From Streptomyces diastaticus subsp. diastaticus (GTDB lineage Bacteria > Actinomycetota > Actinomycetes > Streptomycetales > Streptomycetaceae), in contig NZ_BLLN01000002.1 of NCBI RefSeq assembly GCF_011170125.1, forward strand, positions 124,001 to 188,000: 64,000 nt of DNA, given 5' to 3'. Positions 9,051 through 17,893 of this stretch are shown piece by piece. Position 1 is the first letter of the stretch; each line of letters starts with the position of its first letter. Below the pieces are notes generated by a model that saw only the letters and a program-made list of their open reading frames with translations, did not search any database and was not told where the DNA came from. Position numbers and translations under genes: made by a program.

Positions 9051-10055
9051 CTACGCGCCGGGACCGCCGGAGGCCACCGGCGCCCCCTCGGCGCCCTTCG
9101 GCCGCCTCCCCACCTGGGTGCGGACCGCGCCGAAACTTGCACCGATGACCAGGGCGACCGCGACGGCCTGGACGGCGGTGAGGGCCTGGCTGAGGACGAG
9201 GAAGCCGGCGAGGGAGGCGATGGCCGGTTCCAGGCTCATCATGACGGCGAAGGTGGAGGCGGGCAGCCTGCGCAGGGCGATCAGCTCCAGCGTGTACGGC
9301 ACCACCGAGGAGAGCAGGGCGACGCCCGCGCCCAGAGCGAGGGTCACCGGGTCGAGCAGGGCCGCGCCCGCCTCGGCCACGCCGAACGGCAGCACCAGCA
9401 CGGCGGCGACGACCAACGCCAGCGCCAGCCCGTCGGCCTGCGGGAAACGACGGCCCGTACCGGCGCTGAACAGGATGTACGCCGCCCAGCAGGCGCCCGC
9501 GCCGAGGGCGAAGGCGACGCCCGCCAGGTCCAGGCCGCCGAAACCGCTGCCGCCGAGCAGGAAGACTCCGGAGAGGGCGAGCAGCGCCCACAGGACGTTG
9601 ATCAGGCGGCGGGAGGCGAGGACGGAGAGGGCGAGCGGGCCCAGCACCTCCAGGGTGACGGCGGGGCCGAGCGGAATGCGGTCGACGGACTGGTAGAAGA
9701 GGGCGTTCATGCCGCCCATGGCCGCGCCGAAGGCGAGGACGGTGCCCCAGTCGGCGCGCGTGTAGCCGCGCACCGAGGGGCGGCAGACCGCCATCATGAC
9801 CAGGGCGGCGACGACGAGCCGGATCGAGACCACGCCGAGCGCGCCCGCCTTCGGCATCAGCGTCACCGCCAGCGCCCCGCCGAACTGCACCGAGAGCCCG
9901 CCCGCGAGGACCAGCCCGACCGGGCCGAGGGAACCCCGGCCCCGGACGCGCGGACCGCGTTCACCGCCGACGGCGCCCGCCGCCTCCGGTGTGCTGACCG
10001 CGGCTCCCGCCGCCACCGTCCCGGCCGCCACCGCGTCCGTCCCCTGCCCGCTCAC
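9051..10055 (-). CDS. EamA-family (DMT superfamily) transporter
   Basis: 334-residue integral membrane protein of the drug/metabolite transporter superfamily (EamA/RhaT type) with about ten helices in two repeats. The first repeat contains MGGMNALFYQSVDRIPLGPA with the conserved proline-rich helix; the second contains VVPYTLELIALRRLPASTFAV and SLEPAIASLAGFL. Such proteins export amino acids or metabolites (RhtA-like). GTG at 10055 is chosen because GGAG sits 6 bases upstream. Divergent from a LysR-family gene at 10291, which probably regulates it. Substrate unknown. Confidence 0.85.
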   Translation of the reverse strand: MSGQGTDAVAAGTVAAGAAVSTPEAAGAVGGERGPRVRGRGSLGPVGLVLAGGLSVQFGGALAVTLMPKAGALGVVSIRLVVAALVMMAVCRPSVRGYTRADWGTVLAFGAAMGGMNALFYQSVDRIPLGPAVTLEVLGPLALSVLASRRLINVLWALLALSGVFLLGGSGFGGLDLAGVAFALGAGACWAAYILFSAGTGRRFPQADGLALALVVAAVLVLPFGVAEAGAALLDPVTLALGAGVALLSSVVPYTLELIALRRLPASTFAVMMSLEPAIASLAGFLVLSQALTAVQAVAVALVIGASFGAVRTQVGRRPKGAEGAPVASGGPGA

Positions 10056-10261
10056 CGGCTGCTCCGCCCTTCGTCCGACCCCGGCGAGCCCGTCCGGCCC
10101 CGCCCGGTTCCTTCTCGTTCCCGTCGTCCCGGCCGCGTGCCGGTCACTCCCGGGCACCTCCCACGCCTCGCCGCCCGCCGGGCGCCGGAGCGTGTCGCCG
10201 CGCAGCCGCGACCCGCGCACGCCGTTCCACGCTACGCACCTCCGCACGCCCCGTGAAATGC

Positions 10262-10275
10262 CTGCTGCACAGCAG
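10262..10275. promoter_or_regulatory. Short palindrome before the LysR gene
   Basis: CTGCTG-CA-CAGCAG, a symmetric 6-2-6 repeat 15 bp upstream of the LysR start codon. It is a candidate autoregulatory site, but LysR sites usually contain T-N11-A, so this is weak. Confidence 0.3.
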
Positions 10276-10290
10276 TTATGCTCCACAGAC

Positions 10291-11169
10291 ATGAGCCCTG
10301 CGCGTACCCCTCGCGACCTGGAACTCCGCCACCTCCGCTGCTTCCTCGCCATCGCGGAGGAGCGCAACATCACCCGGGCCGCCGCCCGCCTCGGCCTCAC
10401 CCAGCCGGCCGCCTCGCGCACCCTCGCGACCCTGGAGGGAACGCTCGGCGTACGCCTCGTCGACCGCTCCACCCACCATCTGACGCTCACCCCGGAGGGC
10501 GACACCTTCCGCGTACGGGCCGCCGCCGCCGTCACCGCCTTCGAGGACGCCCTCGACGTCGGCCGCGCCGGGAGCCGCCCGCTGCGGCTGGGCCACTCCT
10601 GGTCGGCGGCCGGACGCTTCACCACCCCGCTGCTGCGCCGCTGGCGCCGCGACCACCCCGGCGTCCCGCTGGAGCTGCTGCGCCACGACGACCGCACCGC
10701 CGGACTGGCCGACGGCTCGACCGACGCGGCGCTGCTGCGCGGCCCGGTCGAGGCACCCGGCCTGGTCGCGGTCACCCTCTTCACCGAGCACCGGGTGGCG
10801 GCCGTCCCCTCCGACAGCCCGCTCGCCGAGCGGACCGGGCTGAGCCTGGCCGACCTCGCCCCGCACCCGGTCGCCCTCAACCCGGTCGCCGGCACCACCA
10901 CCCTGACGCTCTGGCCCGCCGCCGCCCGCCCCACCCGCGCCCTGACCGTCGCCAACACCGACGACTGGCTGGCCGTCATCGCCGCCGACCGCGCCGTGGG
11001 TGTCACCAGCGCCGCCACCCCCGGAATGCACCCGCACCCCGGCGTCGCCTTCGTCCCCCTGACCGACGCGCCCCCTCTCCCGGTCAGCCTCGCCTGGCCC
11101 GACCGCACCACCCACCCGGCGCTCCCGGCCCTGGTCAGGCTGGCGCAGGAGATCACGGCGGAGGCGTGA
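10291..11169 (+). CDS. LysR-family transcriptional regulator
   Basis: 292 residues. The N-terminal winged helix is typical: LELRHLRCFLAIAEERNITRAAARLGLTQPAASRTLATLEG (residues 8-48), followed by VRLVDRSTHHLTLTPEG. The rest is a periplasmic-binding-type effector domain. ATG at 10291 begins directly ahead of the helix domain but has no clear ribosome site; an upstream in-frame ATG at 10258 is less likely. It is divergent from the EamA exporter, the usual arrangement for a LysR regulator and its target. Effector unknown. Confidence 0.9.
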   Translation: MSPARTPRDLELRHLRCFLAIAEERNITRAAARLGLTQPAASRTLATLEGTLGVRLVDRSTHHLTLTPEGDTFRVRAAAAVTAFEDALDVGRAGSRPLRLGHSWSAAGRFTTPLLRRWRRDHPGVPLELLRHDDRTAGLADGSTDAALLRGPVEAPGLVAVTLFTEHRVAAVPSDSPLAERTGLSLADLAPHPVALNPVAGTTTLTLWPAAARPTRALTVANTDDWLAVIAADRAVGVTSAATPGMHPHPGVAFVPLTDAPPLPVSLAWPDRTTHPALPALVRLAQEITAEA

Positions 11170-11421
11170 CCGGGCAGCGCGGGTGTCGCCGGACGAGCCG
11201 GCCCCAGGCTCCGGCCACGCCCCGCGTACGGCCGGCCGCCGCCGGCGCGAGGCAGCCGGCAGCGCCGCCCCCGGTCAGGCGCTGCGGCGGCTCGGCGCCC
11301 TGCCGCGCGGCGTGAGCGGCGCCTCGGCGTCACCCTGTCGCGCCCGTCCCGCCGGCTGCTGTCGGGCTGAGCACTCACGGCCGGCCCGGCAGCACCGGGT
11401 GCCACCGCGCGGCGGCTCCGC

Positions 11422-14253
11422 TCAGGTGCCGCTCTCCAGCCCTTCCGCCAGTACCTCCGCCAGGTGCCTGGGCCGGGCGTCGCTGAGCTGGGTGAGCTGG
11501 GTGCGGCAGGAGTAGCCGTCGGTGAGGACGGCGGCGCCGGTGGGGGCGGCGGCCACGGCGGGGAGGAGCTGGTCCTCGGCGCAGGCGACGGAGACCTCGT
11601 AATGGCCCGGTTCGTAGCCGAAGTTGCCGGCGAGGCCGCAGCAGCCGCCGGTGAGGGTGCCGGTGAGGCCGGCGCGTTCGCGAAGGGTGCGGTCGGCGTC
11701 GGTGTCGAGGACGGCGTGCTGGTGGCAGTGGGTCTGGCCGGTGACGGGGCGGTCCAGGCGGGGCGGCTGGTAGTCGGCGGCGACGAGGGTCTGGGCGAAG
11801 GTGCGGACGCGGGCGGCGAGGCGGTGGGCGCGCGGGTCGCCCGGGTGGAGTTCGGGCAGGTCGGTGGCGAGGGCGGCGGCGCAGCTCGGTTCGAGGACGG
11901 TGAGCGGGGTGGTGTCGTCGGCGTCGAGGAGCCCTTCGCGTTCCAGGGTGTCGAGGGTGGCGCGCTGGACCTTTCGGGCGGCGTCGAGCTGGCCGGTGGA
12001 GACGTAGGTGAGGCCGCAGCAGACGCGGCCCTCCGGGGTGCGGGGGGTCAGTCCGGCGTCGTCCAGGACGCGACGGGCGGCGGCCTCGACGGAGGGGGTG
12101 AGGTGGGTGGTGAAGGTGTCGGGGAAGAGGAGGACGGGGCTGCCGTCGCGGCGGCCGGGGGTGGTGCGGGCACGGCGGCGCTCGGCCGGTGTGGCGAGCG
12201 GCGGGACGGGGCGTTCGGGGGCGATCCCGGCGAGGCGTTTGGCCACGGCGGCGAGCGGGCCGATCCGGGCGGCGGCGTTGAGCAGCGGGGTGACCGGTGC
12301 GGCGAGGCGCAGCCAGCGGGGCAGGCGGCCCAGCGCGTAGTGGGCGCGGGGGCGGAGGCGGCCGTCGTAGTGGTGGTGGAGGAACTCGGCCTTGTACGTG
12401 GCCATGTCGACGCCGACCGGGCAGTCGCTGCGGCAGCCCTTGCAGGAGAGGCAGAGGTCGAGGGCGCCGCGGACCTCCGCCGACCGCCAGCCGTCGGTGA
12501 CCAGGCCGCCGCGGTCTCCGGCGAGCATCTCGTGGAGGAGGCGGGCGCGGCCCCGGGTGGAGTGCTCCTCCTCGCCGGTCGCACGGTAGGAGGGGCACAT
12601 CACGGCGGTGCCGGAGACCGTCTCCGTACGGCACTTGGCGACGCCGACGCAGCGGCGGACGGCGGCCGAGAAGTCGCCGTCGTCGTGCGGGTAGGCGAAG
12701 GCGGTCCGGACGGGGGCCTCGGGGAGGACGGCGAAGCGCAGGTCGGCGTCGAGAGGGGCGGGGCGGACGAGGACCCCGGGGTTGAGGGCGCCGTCGGGGT
12801 CCCAGACGTCCTTGGCGTCGCCGAAGAGGCGTACCAGGTCGTCGCCGTAGAGGGCGGGGAGGAGTTCGGCGCGGGCCATGCCGTCGCCGTGCTCGCCGGA
12901 GAGCGAGCCGCCGTGCCGGACGACGAGCGCGGCCAGTTCCTCGGAGAAGCGCCGGAAGCGGCCGACTCCGTCGGGGGTGAGCAGGTCGAAGTCGATCCGG
13001 ACGTGGATGCAGCCGTCGCCGAAGTGCCCGTACGGGGTGCCGCGCAGGCCGTGCTCGGCGAGCAGGGCGCGGAAGTCGCGCAGGTACGCGCCGAGCCGGG
13101 CGGGCGGGACCGCGCAGTCCTCCCAGCCGGGCCACGCCTCGGAGCCGTCGGGCATCCGGGTGGCGGTGCCCGAGGCGTCCTCGCGGACCCGCCACAGGGC
13201 GCGCTGTCCGGCCGGGTCGTCGACGACGAGGCTGTCCGCGGCGTCGGCGGCCCGCGCGAGCGCCTCCGCGTGGTGGCGGGCCTCGGCGCGGGTGGCGCCA
13301 CCAGTCTCCACGAAGAGCCAGGCACCGCCCCGGGGCAGGCCGCGCGGGTCGGGGACGAGGTCGGCGGCCATCCCCTCGACGGTGAGCGGGGCGTACGGGA
13401 GCAGGCCGGGGGCGGCCTCGGCGGCGGCGGACTCGTCGGCGTAGCCGAGGACGGCCAGCGCGCGGGCGGGCGGGGCCTCGACGAGGCGGACGGTGGCCTC
13501 GGTCAGCAGGCCGAGGGTGCCCTCGGTGCCGCAGAAGAAGCGGGGCAGGTCGGGGCCGCGTTCGGGGAGCAGGGCGTCCAGGGCGTAGCCGGAGATGCGG
13601 CGGGGCAGTTCGGGGTAGCCGGTGCGCAGCAGGGCGAGGTGGCCGTCGACGAGGTCGCGCAGGCCCGTGGGGGCGCCGGCCCAGTCGCCGGGGGTGAGGT
13701 GGTGGGCGGTGCCGCGGTAGGTGCGGACGTCGAGGGTGTGGACGTTGTCGGCGGTGGTGCCCCAGGCGACGGAGTGGGAGCCGCAGGAGTTGTTGCCGAT
13801 CATGCCGCCGAGGGTGCAGCGGCTGTGTGTGGAGGGGTCGGGGCCGAAGGTGAGGCCGTGCGGGGCGGCGGCGTCGCGGAGCCGGTCGAGGATCAGGCCG
13901 GGCTGGACGCGGGCGGTGCGGGTCCCGGGGTCGAGGGCGAGCAGGCCGTTCATGTGCCGGGTGAAGTCGAGGACGACGCCGGTACCGGTGGCCTGCCCGG
14001 CGATCGAGGTGCCCGCGCCCCGGGCGACCACGGGCACGCCGTACGCGCGGCACACCGCGAGGGCGGCGGCCACGTCGTCGGCGTCGCGCGGGGCGACCGT
14101 ACCCAGCGGCACGCGCCGGTAGTTGGAGGCGTCCATCGTGTTCAGCGCGCGGGCGGTGGCCGAGAAGTCGCTCTCGCCCGCGACCTCGGCGGCCAGGGCA
14201 CGGGCCAGGTCGGCGCGGAGGACCTGCTCGGGGGCGGGGACGGAGTGCGGCAT
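11422..14253 (-). CDS. FAD-linked D-2-hydroxyacid dehydrogenase with 4Fe-4S and CCG domains
   Basis: 943-residue fusion enzyme oxidising a D-2-hydroxy acid (D-lactate, glycolate or D-2-hydroxyglutarate type). The N-terminal half is a PCMH-type FAD domain (VVARGAGTSIAGQATG, GNNSCGSHSVAWG) and FAD-oxidase C domain (PYGHFGDGCIHVRIDFD, SGEHGDGMARAELL). The second half has an iron-sulfur domain (CVGVAKCR...MCPSY and CLSCKGCRSDCPVG), then two CCG repeats (RVCCGLTYVSTG and GGCCGLAGNFG). This matches a GlcD-GlcF-type fusion as in Ydi J-like proteins. ATG at 14253 follows GAGGA. It stands alone, so the physiological substrate cannot be told. Confidence 0.88.
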   Translation of the reverse strand: MPHSVPAPEQVLRADLARALAAEVAGESDFSATARALNTMDASNYRRVPLGTVAPRDADDVAAALAVCRAYGVPVVARGAGTSIAGQATGTGVVLDFTRHMNGLLALDPGTRTARVQPGLILDRLRDAAAPHGLTFGPDPSTHSRCTLGGMIGNNSCGSHSVAWGTTADNVHTLDVRTYRGTAHHLTPGDWAGAPTGLRDLVDGHLALLRTGYPELPRRISGYALDALLPERGPDLPRFFCGTEGTLGLLTEATVRLVEAPPARALAVLGYADESAAAEAAPGLLPYAPLTVEGMAADLVPDPRGLPRGGAWLFVETGGATRAEARHHAEALARAADAADSLVVDDPAGQRALWRVREDASGTATRMPDGSEAWPGWEDCAVPPARLGAYLRDFRALLAEHGLRGTPYGHFGDGCIHVRIDFDLLTPDGVGRFRRFSEELAALVVRHGGSLSGEHGDGMARAELLPALYGDDLVRLFGDAKDVWDPDGALNPGVLVRPAPLDADLRFAVLPEAPVRTAFAYPHDDGDFSAAVRRCVGVAKCRTETVSGTAVMCPSYRATGEEEHSTRGRARLLHEMLAGDRGGLVTDGWRSAEVRGALDLCLSCKGCRSDCPVGVDMATYKAEFLHHHYDGRLRPRAHYALGRLPRWLRLAAPVTPLLNAAARIGPLAAVAKRLAGIAPERPVPPLATPAERRRARTTPGRRDGSPVLLFPDTFTTHLTPSVEAAARRVLDDAGLTPRTPEGRVCCGLTYVSTGQLDAARKVQRATLDTLEREGLLDADDTTPLTVLEPSCAAALATDLPELHPGDPRAHRLAARVRTFAQTLVAADYQPPRLDRPVTGQTHCHQHAVLDTDADRTLRERAGLTGTLTGGCCGLAGNFGYEPGHYEVSVACAEDQLLPAVAAAPTGAAVLTDGYSCRTQLTQLSDARPRHLAEVLAEGLESGT

Positions 14254-14825
14254 GGGCGGTCCTCGGTCGGCACGGCCTGGTCGGGCACGGGCGGGGCGGC
14301 CCACCAGAGGACCGTCACCCCCTGCCCACGGTACGCACCGGGCCGCCGCGCGGCCGGACGGCGTGACGCGCCGTCAGCGCGCGTCGCGGGTACGCGGCCC
14401 GTCGCCCTCGGGGTTCCGTGCTGCCCCGGCGGCTCCCACCGGACCCGCCCGCCGCCCGTCACCGGCGCCCCGGGAGCGGCGACGGCGCGCCCCCGGCGGG
14501 CCGGGACGCCACCCCTCGCGTGACCGACGTCACATCACGGAGCGCGTACGGAACCCCGCCCCACGGTCCGAAAAACCGCCATACAGCGGAATTGATCATT
14601 CGCGAACCGTTACCGCCGCGATCCCCGTCGCTCAAGATCTTCCCAAATCGCACACGAAGCCTCTTATAGTTGCCGCGAGTTACGGGGAGTCAGCCATTCC
14701 GGGCAGCGTCGGACGCTGTCCGGCAGCGGTCACGCCCCGCAGCCGTACAGCTCTGTTCCGCATCGGCCCCGGGCGCTGACCACGTCCCCGGCCGCCGCCC
14801 CCACGCGTCCATGAGGACCCGATTG
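14254..14825. other. 572-bp intergenic region between divergent genes, no gene seen
   Basis: Separates the FAD dehydrogenase (minus) from the conservon (plus). The right half is distinctly richer in A+T (about 14525-14700) and contains a TATAGT box at 14665-14670, a plausible -10 for the conservon with a 5' leader of about 150 nt. No open frame with a ribosome site or known protein was found. Confidence 0.6.
14665..14670 (+). promoter_or_regulatory. Candidate -10 box (TATAGT) for the conservon operon
   Basis: TATAGT fits the HrdB-type -10 consensus and lies in the A+T-rich part of the intergenic region. No convincing -35 was found at 16-18 bp, so the call is tentative. Confidence 0.4.
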
Positions 14826-16487
14826 ATGACAGCGACCACCCCCCTCACGCGTTCGGGGACGGAGCGGTTGCCGCTTCGTCCCGCCGTGCGGGCCCTGCTC
14901 GTCTCCGTACTCGTCACCGGGGTGCTCGGCACCGCCTTCGTCCTCTCCGCGCCGCCGTCCATGCGCGTACCGCTGGCCTGGTGCACCGCGGCCGGGGCCC
15001 TGCTGCTCTGCGTGGCCGCCGTGACCGTGGCCCGGTACGTCCAGCTCGACGAGGCCCTGCGCGCGCGGCTCGACTCGCTCGGCGAGGAGGTGGCCCGGGG
15101 CGACAAGGAAAGAGTCCGCCTGACCGGGGAGAACACCCGCCTGGCCGAGGAGAAGCGGGGCGCGCTCGCCGAACGGGACGCCGCACTCGCCTCGTTCGCC
15201 AACGCCGCCGGACGCATGCAGGCCCTCGCCACCGGGATGCTCGCCGACCTGCGGGCCATGCAGGAGCGCCACAGCGACGAGGACTTCCTCGCCGACCTCT
15301 TCCACCTCGACCACCGCACCGCGCAGGCCGGCCGGCTCGCCGACTCGGTCGCCGTGCTCTCCGGAGCCCGCTCGGGCCGCCGCTGGGCCCGCCCGATCGT
15401 CATGGAGTCCATCCTGCGCGGCGCGCTGGGCCGCGTCAGCGGCTATCAGCGGGTGCGCACCCACGCCGCCACCGAGGTCTACGTCGCCGGGCACGCCGCC
15501 GAGGGCGTCATGCACGCGCTCGCCGAACTCCTCGACAACGCCACCACGTTCTCGCCGCCCAACGCCGAGGTCCACGTCTACGTGGAGGAGGTCCCGGCCG
15601 GGCTCATCGTCTCGGTCGAGGACGCCGGCCTGGTCATGAGCGACGTGCAGCTGCGCCGCGCCGAGGCCGCCGTCTCCGGCACCACCGACCTCGCCGGGCT
15701 CTCCGGCACCCGCCTGGGCCTCGCCGTCGTCGGCCGCCTCGCCCGCAAGCACGGGCTGAAGGTCTCCTTCCGGCCCTCGGCGCGCGGCGGCACCGGTGTG
15801 CTGGTGCTGCTCCCCCAGGACCTCCTGTCGCGCCCCTCGCGTCCGGCAGGCCCCACGGCTCCCGCGACCGCCGCCTCCCCGGAGGCCCGCGAGCACCCGT
15901 TCGCCGGACTCCTGTCCGCCCCCGCGGCGGATCCGGCCCCCACGGCCTCGCCCGCCCCCGCCACCGAGGCCGACACGACGGTCCTCCCGGCCACCTCCGA
16001 GGCGGACGGGGCGGACGAGGACGACGCGGCGGCCGGCCCCGTCGCGGCCCCGGCCGCCGATCCCGACCCGTACGACTCCGGTGCCTTCCGGACCGTGCCG
16101 TACGACCCGGCGGCGTACCGGGAGAACCGCGAGGACGAGCCCGGGGCGCACACCCGCCCGGCCGCCGACGCGCCGCCCGCCGAGACGCCCGACGGGCACG
16201 CCCGTACCCCGCTTCCCTCGCGCCGCGCCGCCCAGGCGCCGCCCCGTACCGAATCCCCCTCACCGGCCACCGGCACCACCCCGGGGGCCACCGGGTCCGG
16301 CACCACCGGACTCCCCAAGCGGCGGCGCGGCCAGACCCTGGCGGCGGCCCACCCCGACGGAGCTCCCGCCTCCCCGGGCGCGGCCCCCGACCCGGTCGAC
16401 GCCCGACTGCGGGCTGCCCGGTTCAGCAGCTTCCGCAACGCCGTCCGCCCGACCGAACCGACCCCGGAAGGCAATGAGTCCCCATGA
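14826..16487 (+). CDS. cvnA: Conservon sensor-kinase-like protein CvnA
   Basis: 553 residues. Two N-terminal membrane helices (LLVSVLVTGVLGTAFVLSA and AGALLLCVAAVTVARYV) are followed by a coiled-coil linker rich in E/R, then a HATPase domain with N-box ELLDNATTFSPP near residue 234 and G-rich SGTRLGLAVVGRLARKHG. The last 190 residues are a proline/alanine-rich, probably disordered tail. In conservons CvnA is thought to act as the membrane sensor of a G-protein-like system with CvnB, CvnC and CvnD. ATG at 14826 is chosen because GAGGA lies 8 bases upstream. The stop overlaps the next ATG (ATGA). Confidence 0.92.
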   Translation: MTATTPLTRSGTERLPLRPAVRALLVSVLVTGVLGTAFVLSAPPSMRVPLAWCTAAGALLLCVAAVTVARYVQLDEALRARLDSLGEEVARGDKERVRLTGENTRLAEEKRGALAERDAALASFANAAGRMQALATGMLADLRAMQERHSDEDFLADLFHLDHRTAQAGRLADSVAVLSGARSGRRWARPIVMESILRGALGRVSGYQRVRTHAATEVYVAGHAAEGVMHALAELLDNATTFSPPNAEVHVYVEEVPAGLIVSVEDAGLVMSDVQLRRAEAAVSGTTDLAGLSGTRLGLAVVGRLARKHGLKVSFRPSARGGTGVLVLLPQDLLSRPSRPAGPTAPATAASPEAREHPFAGLLSAPAADPAPTASPAPATEADTTVLPATSEADGADEDDAAAGPVAAPAADPDPYDSGAFRTVPYDPAAYRENREDEPGAHTRPAADAPPAETPDGHARTPLPSRRAAQAPPRTESPSPATGTTPGATGSGTTGLPKRRRGQTLAAAHPDGAPASPGAAPDPVDARLRAARFSSFRNAVRPTEPTPEGNESP

Positions 16488-16900
16488 CCGGCACCACCAC
16501 CGACGAGAAGCTCAACTGGCTGCTGGAGAAGCTCCTTGAGCGCACTCCCGGCGCCCGCCACGCCCTCGTCCTCTCCCGCGACGGCCTGAAGCTGTGCCGT
16601 ACGCCCGAACTCTCCGTCGACCAGGCCGACCAGCTCGCCGCCATCGCCGCGGGCATCCAGAGCCTGTCGCACGGCGCCTCGGTGGAGTTCGGCGACGGCT
16701 CCGGCGGAGTCCGGTCGGCGATGGCCGAGTTCTACGGCGGGGTGCTGTTCATCGTGGAGGCCGGTGACGGCGCGCACCTCGCGGTCGTCGCCGACGAGGA
16801 CGGCGACCCCGGCCTGGTCGGGCACAACATGAGCGAACTGGTGGAGCAGCTCGGCGAGCACCTGGCCGCCGAGCCCCGCGCCACCGAGGCCACCACCTGA
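16484..16900 (+). CDS. cvnB: Conservon roadblock/LC7 protein CvnB
   Basis: 138 residues of the roadblock/LC7 family, small proteins that regulate Ras-like GTPases. It begins KLNWLLEKLLERTPGARHALVLSRDGL and contains the typical QADQLAAIAAGIQSLS and the central beta strands with FYGGVLFIVEAG. ATG overlaps the cvnA stop, and its own TGA overlaps the cvnC ATG by one base (TGATG). In the conservon model it regulates the GTPase CvnD. Confidence 0.93.
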   Translation: MTGTTTDEKLNWLLEKLLERTPGARHALVLSRDGLKLCRTPELSVDQADQLAAIAAGIQSLSHGASVEFGDGSGGVRSAMAEFYGGVLFIVEAGDGAHLAVVADEDGDPGLVGHNMSELVEQLGEHLAAEPRATEATT

Positions 16901-17253
16901 TGGGCAGGCCGGGCCGCGACGACGCCCCCGACCGGCTGTTCACCCTGACGGGCGGCCGCAGCCGCGCCGACAGCGACGCCTTCGACCTGGTGACGCTGGT
17001 GGTGACGGAGACCGAGCCGACCGCGGGCATGCAGTCCGAGCATGTGGCGATCCTCTCCACCTGCCGCCGTCCCACGGCGGTGGTCGAGCTCGCGGCCGAC
17101 CTGAAACTGCCCGTCTCCATCGTGCGGGTGCTGCTGACGGACCTGCTGGACCAGGGCCGGATCAGCGCCCGCCACCCCCGGTCCGCCCCGGCTTCCGGCG
17201 CGGTGGACCCCGAACTTCTGGAGCAGGTGCTCGTTGGACTCCGCAATCTCTGA
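16900..17253 (+). CDS. cvnC: Conservon DUF742 protein CvnC
   Basis: 117 residues of the DUF742 family, with a winged-helix-like C-terminal half (ILSTCRRPTAVVELAADLKLPVSIVRVLLTDLLDQG). The N-terminus (PDRLFTLTGGR) matches the family's conserved YxxTxGR-like start. Its role is unknown beyond membership of the CvnA-D complex. It starts in a TGATG overlap with cvnB and overlaps cvnD by 20 bp. Confidence 0.92.
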   Translation: MGRPGRDDAPDRLFTLTGGRSRADSDAFDLVTLVVTETEPTAGMQSEHVAILSTCRRPTAVVELAADLKLPVSIVRVLLTDLLDQGRISARHPRSAPASGAVDPELLEQVLVGLRNL

Positions 17254-17893
17254 AGCGACCGCGGACCCGGCCGCCTCCGCTCAGCCCGAGCGCGCGGCCC
17301 TGGCCCGCACCGCCGACAACGGCCTGAAGATCGTCGTCGTCGGCGGGTTCGGCGTCGGCAAGACCACGCTGGTCCGCTCGGTCAGCGAGATCCGTCCCCT
17401 CAACACCGAGGAGACGATGACCCGCGCGGGCGAGGACGTCGACGACACGGCCGGCGTCTCGGCCAAGACGGCCACCACCGTCGCCTTCGACTTCGGCCGC
17501 ATCACCCTGGACGCCCGCAACGTCCTCTACCTCTTCGGCGCCCCCGGCCAGGAGCGGTTCTGGTTCCTGTGGGACCGGCTGTTCGCCGGCACCCTGGGCG
17601 CCGTCGTCCTCGTCGACACCCGGCGCATCGCCGACTCCTGGTACGCCATCGACCGGCTGGAGCACCACGGCACGCCGTTCATCGTGGCCTGCAACGACTT
17701 CGGCGGCCCCCGGCACACCGACGCCGAGGTCCGCGACGCCCTCGACCTGGGACCGCACGTCCCCCTCGTCCACTGCGACGCCCGCTCCCGCGACTCCGCC
17801 CGGGACGTGCTGATCACCCTGGTCGAGCACCTGCGGACGCTGTACGCCCCCGGCGCGCGCCCCACCGCCCCGGCTCAGGAGGCCCTGTCGTGA
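17234..17893 (+). CDS. cvnD: Conservon Ras/MglA-like GTPase CvnD
   Basis: 219-residue small GTPase. The P-loop is GGFGVGKTT near residue 37, followed by EIRPLNTEETMT and the G3-like LFGAPGQERFWFLWDRL. The usual NKxD motif is replaced by CNDFGG, as in other conservon GTPases where it is divergent. The start appears to be TTG at 17234, inside cvnC, behind GGAG with a gap of about 10 bases; no ATG or GTG lies before the P-loop in a better position. The stop overlaps the P450 gene's GTG (GTGA). Confidence 0.9.
   Translation: MDSAISEATADPAASAQPERAALARTADNGLKIVVVGGFGVGKTTLVRSVSEIRPLNTEETMTRAGEDVDDTAGVSAKTATTVAFDFGRITLDARNVLYLFGAPGQERFWFLWDRLFAGTLGAVVLVDTRRIADSWYAIDRLEHHGTPFIVACNDFGGPRHTDAEVRDALDLGPHVPLVHCDARSRDSARDVLITLVEHLRTLYAPGARPTAPAQEALS

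Noticed and set aside
11464..14523. 1019-residue open frame opposite the FAD dehydrogenase
   Set aside because: Antisense shadow; no domain and no start signal.
14588..14615. GGAAT-N16-GTT as a SigR-type promoter for cvnA
   Set aside because: SigR sites have an 18-base gap; the spacing is wrong and no disulfide-stress gene follows.
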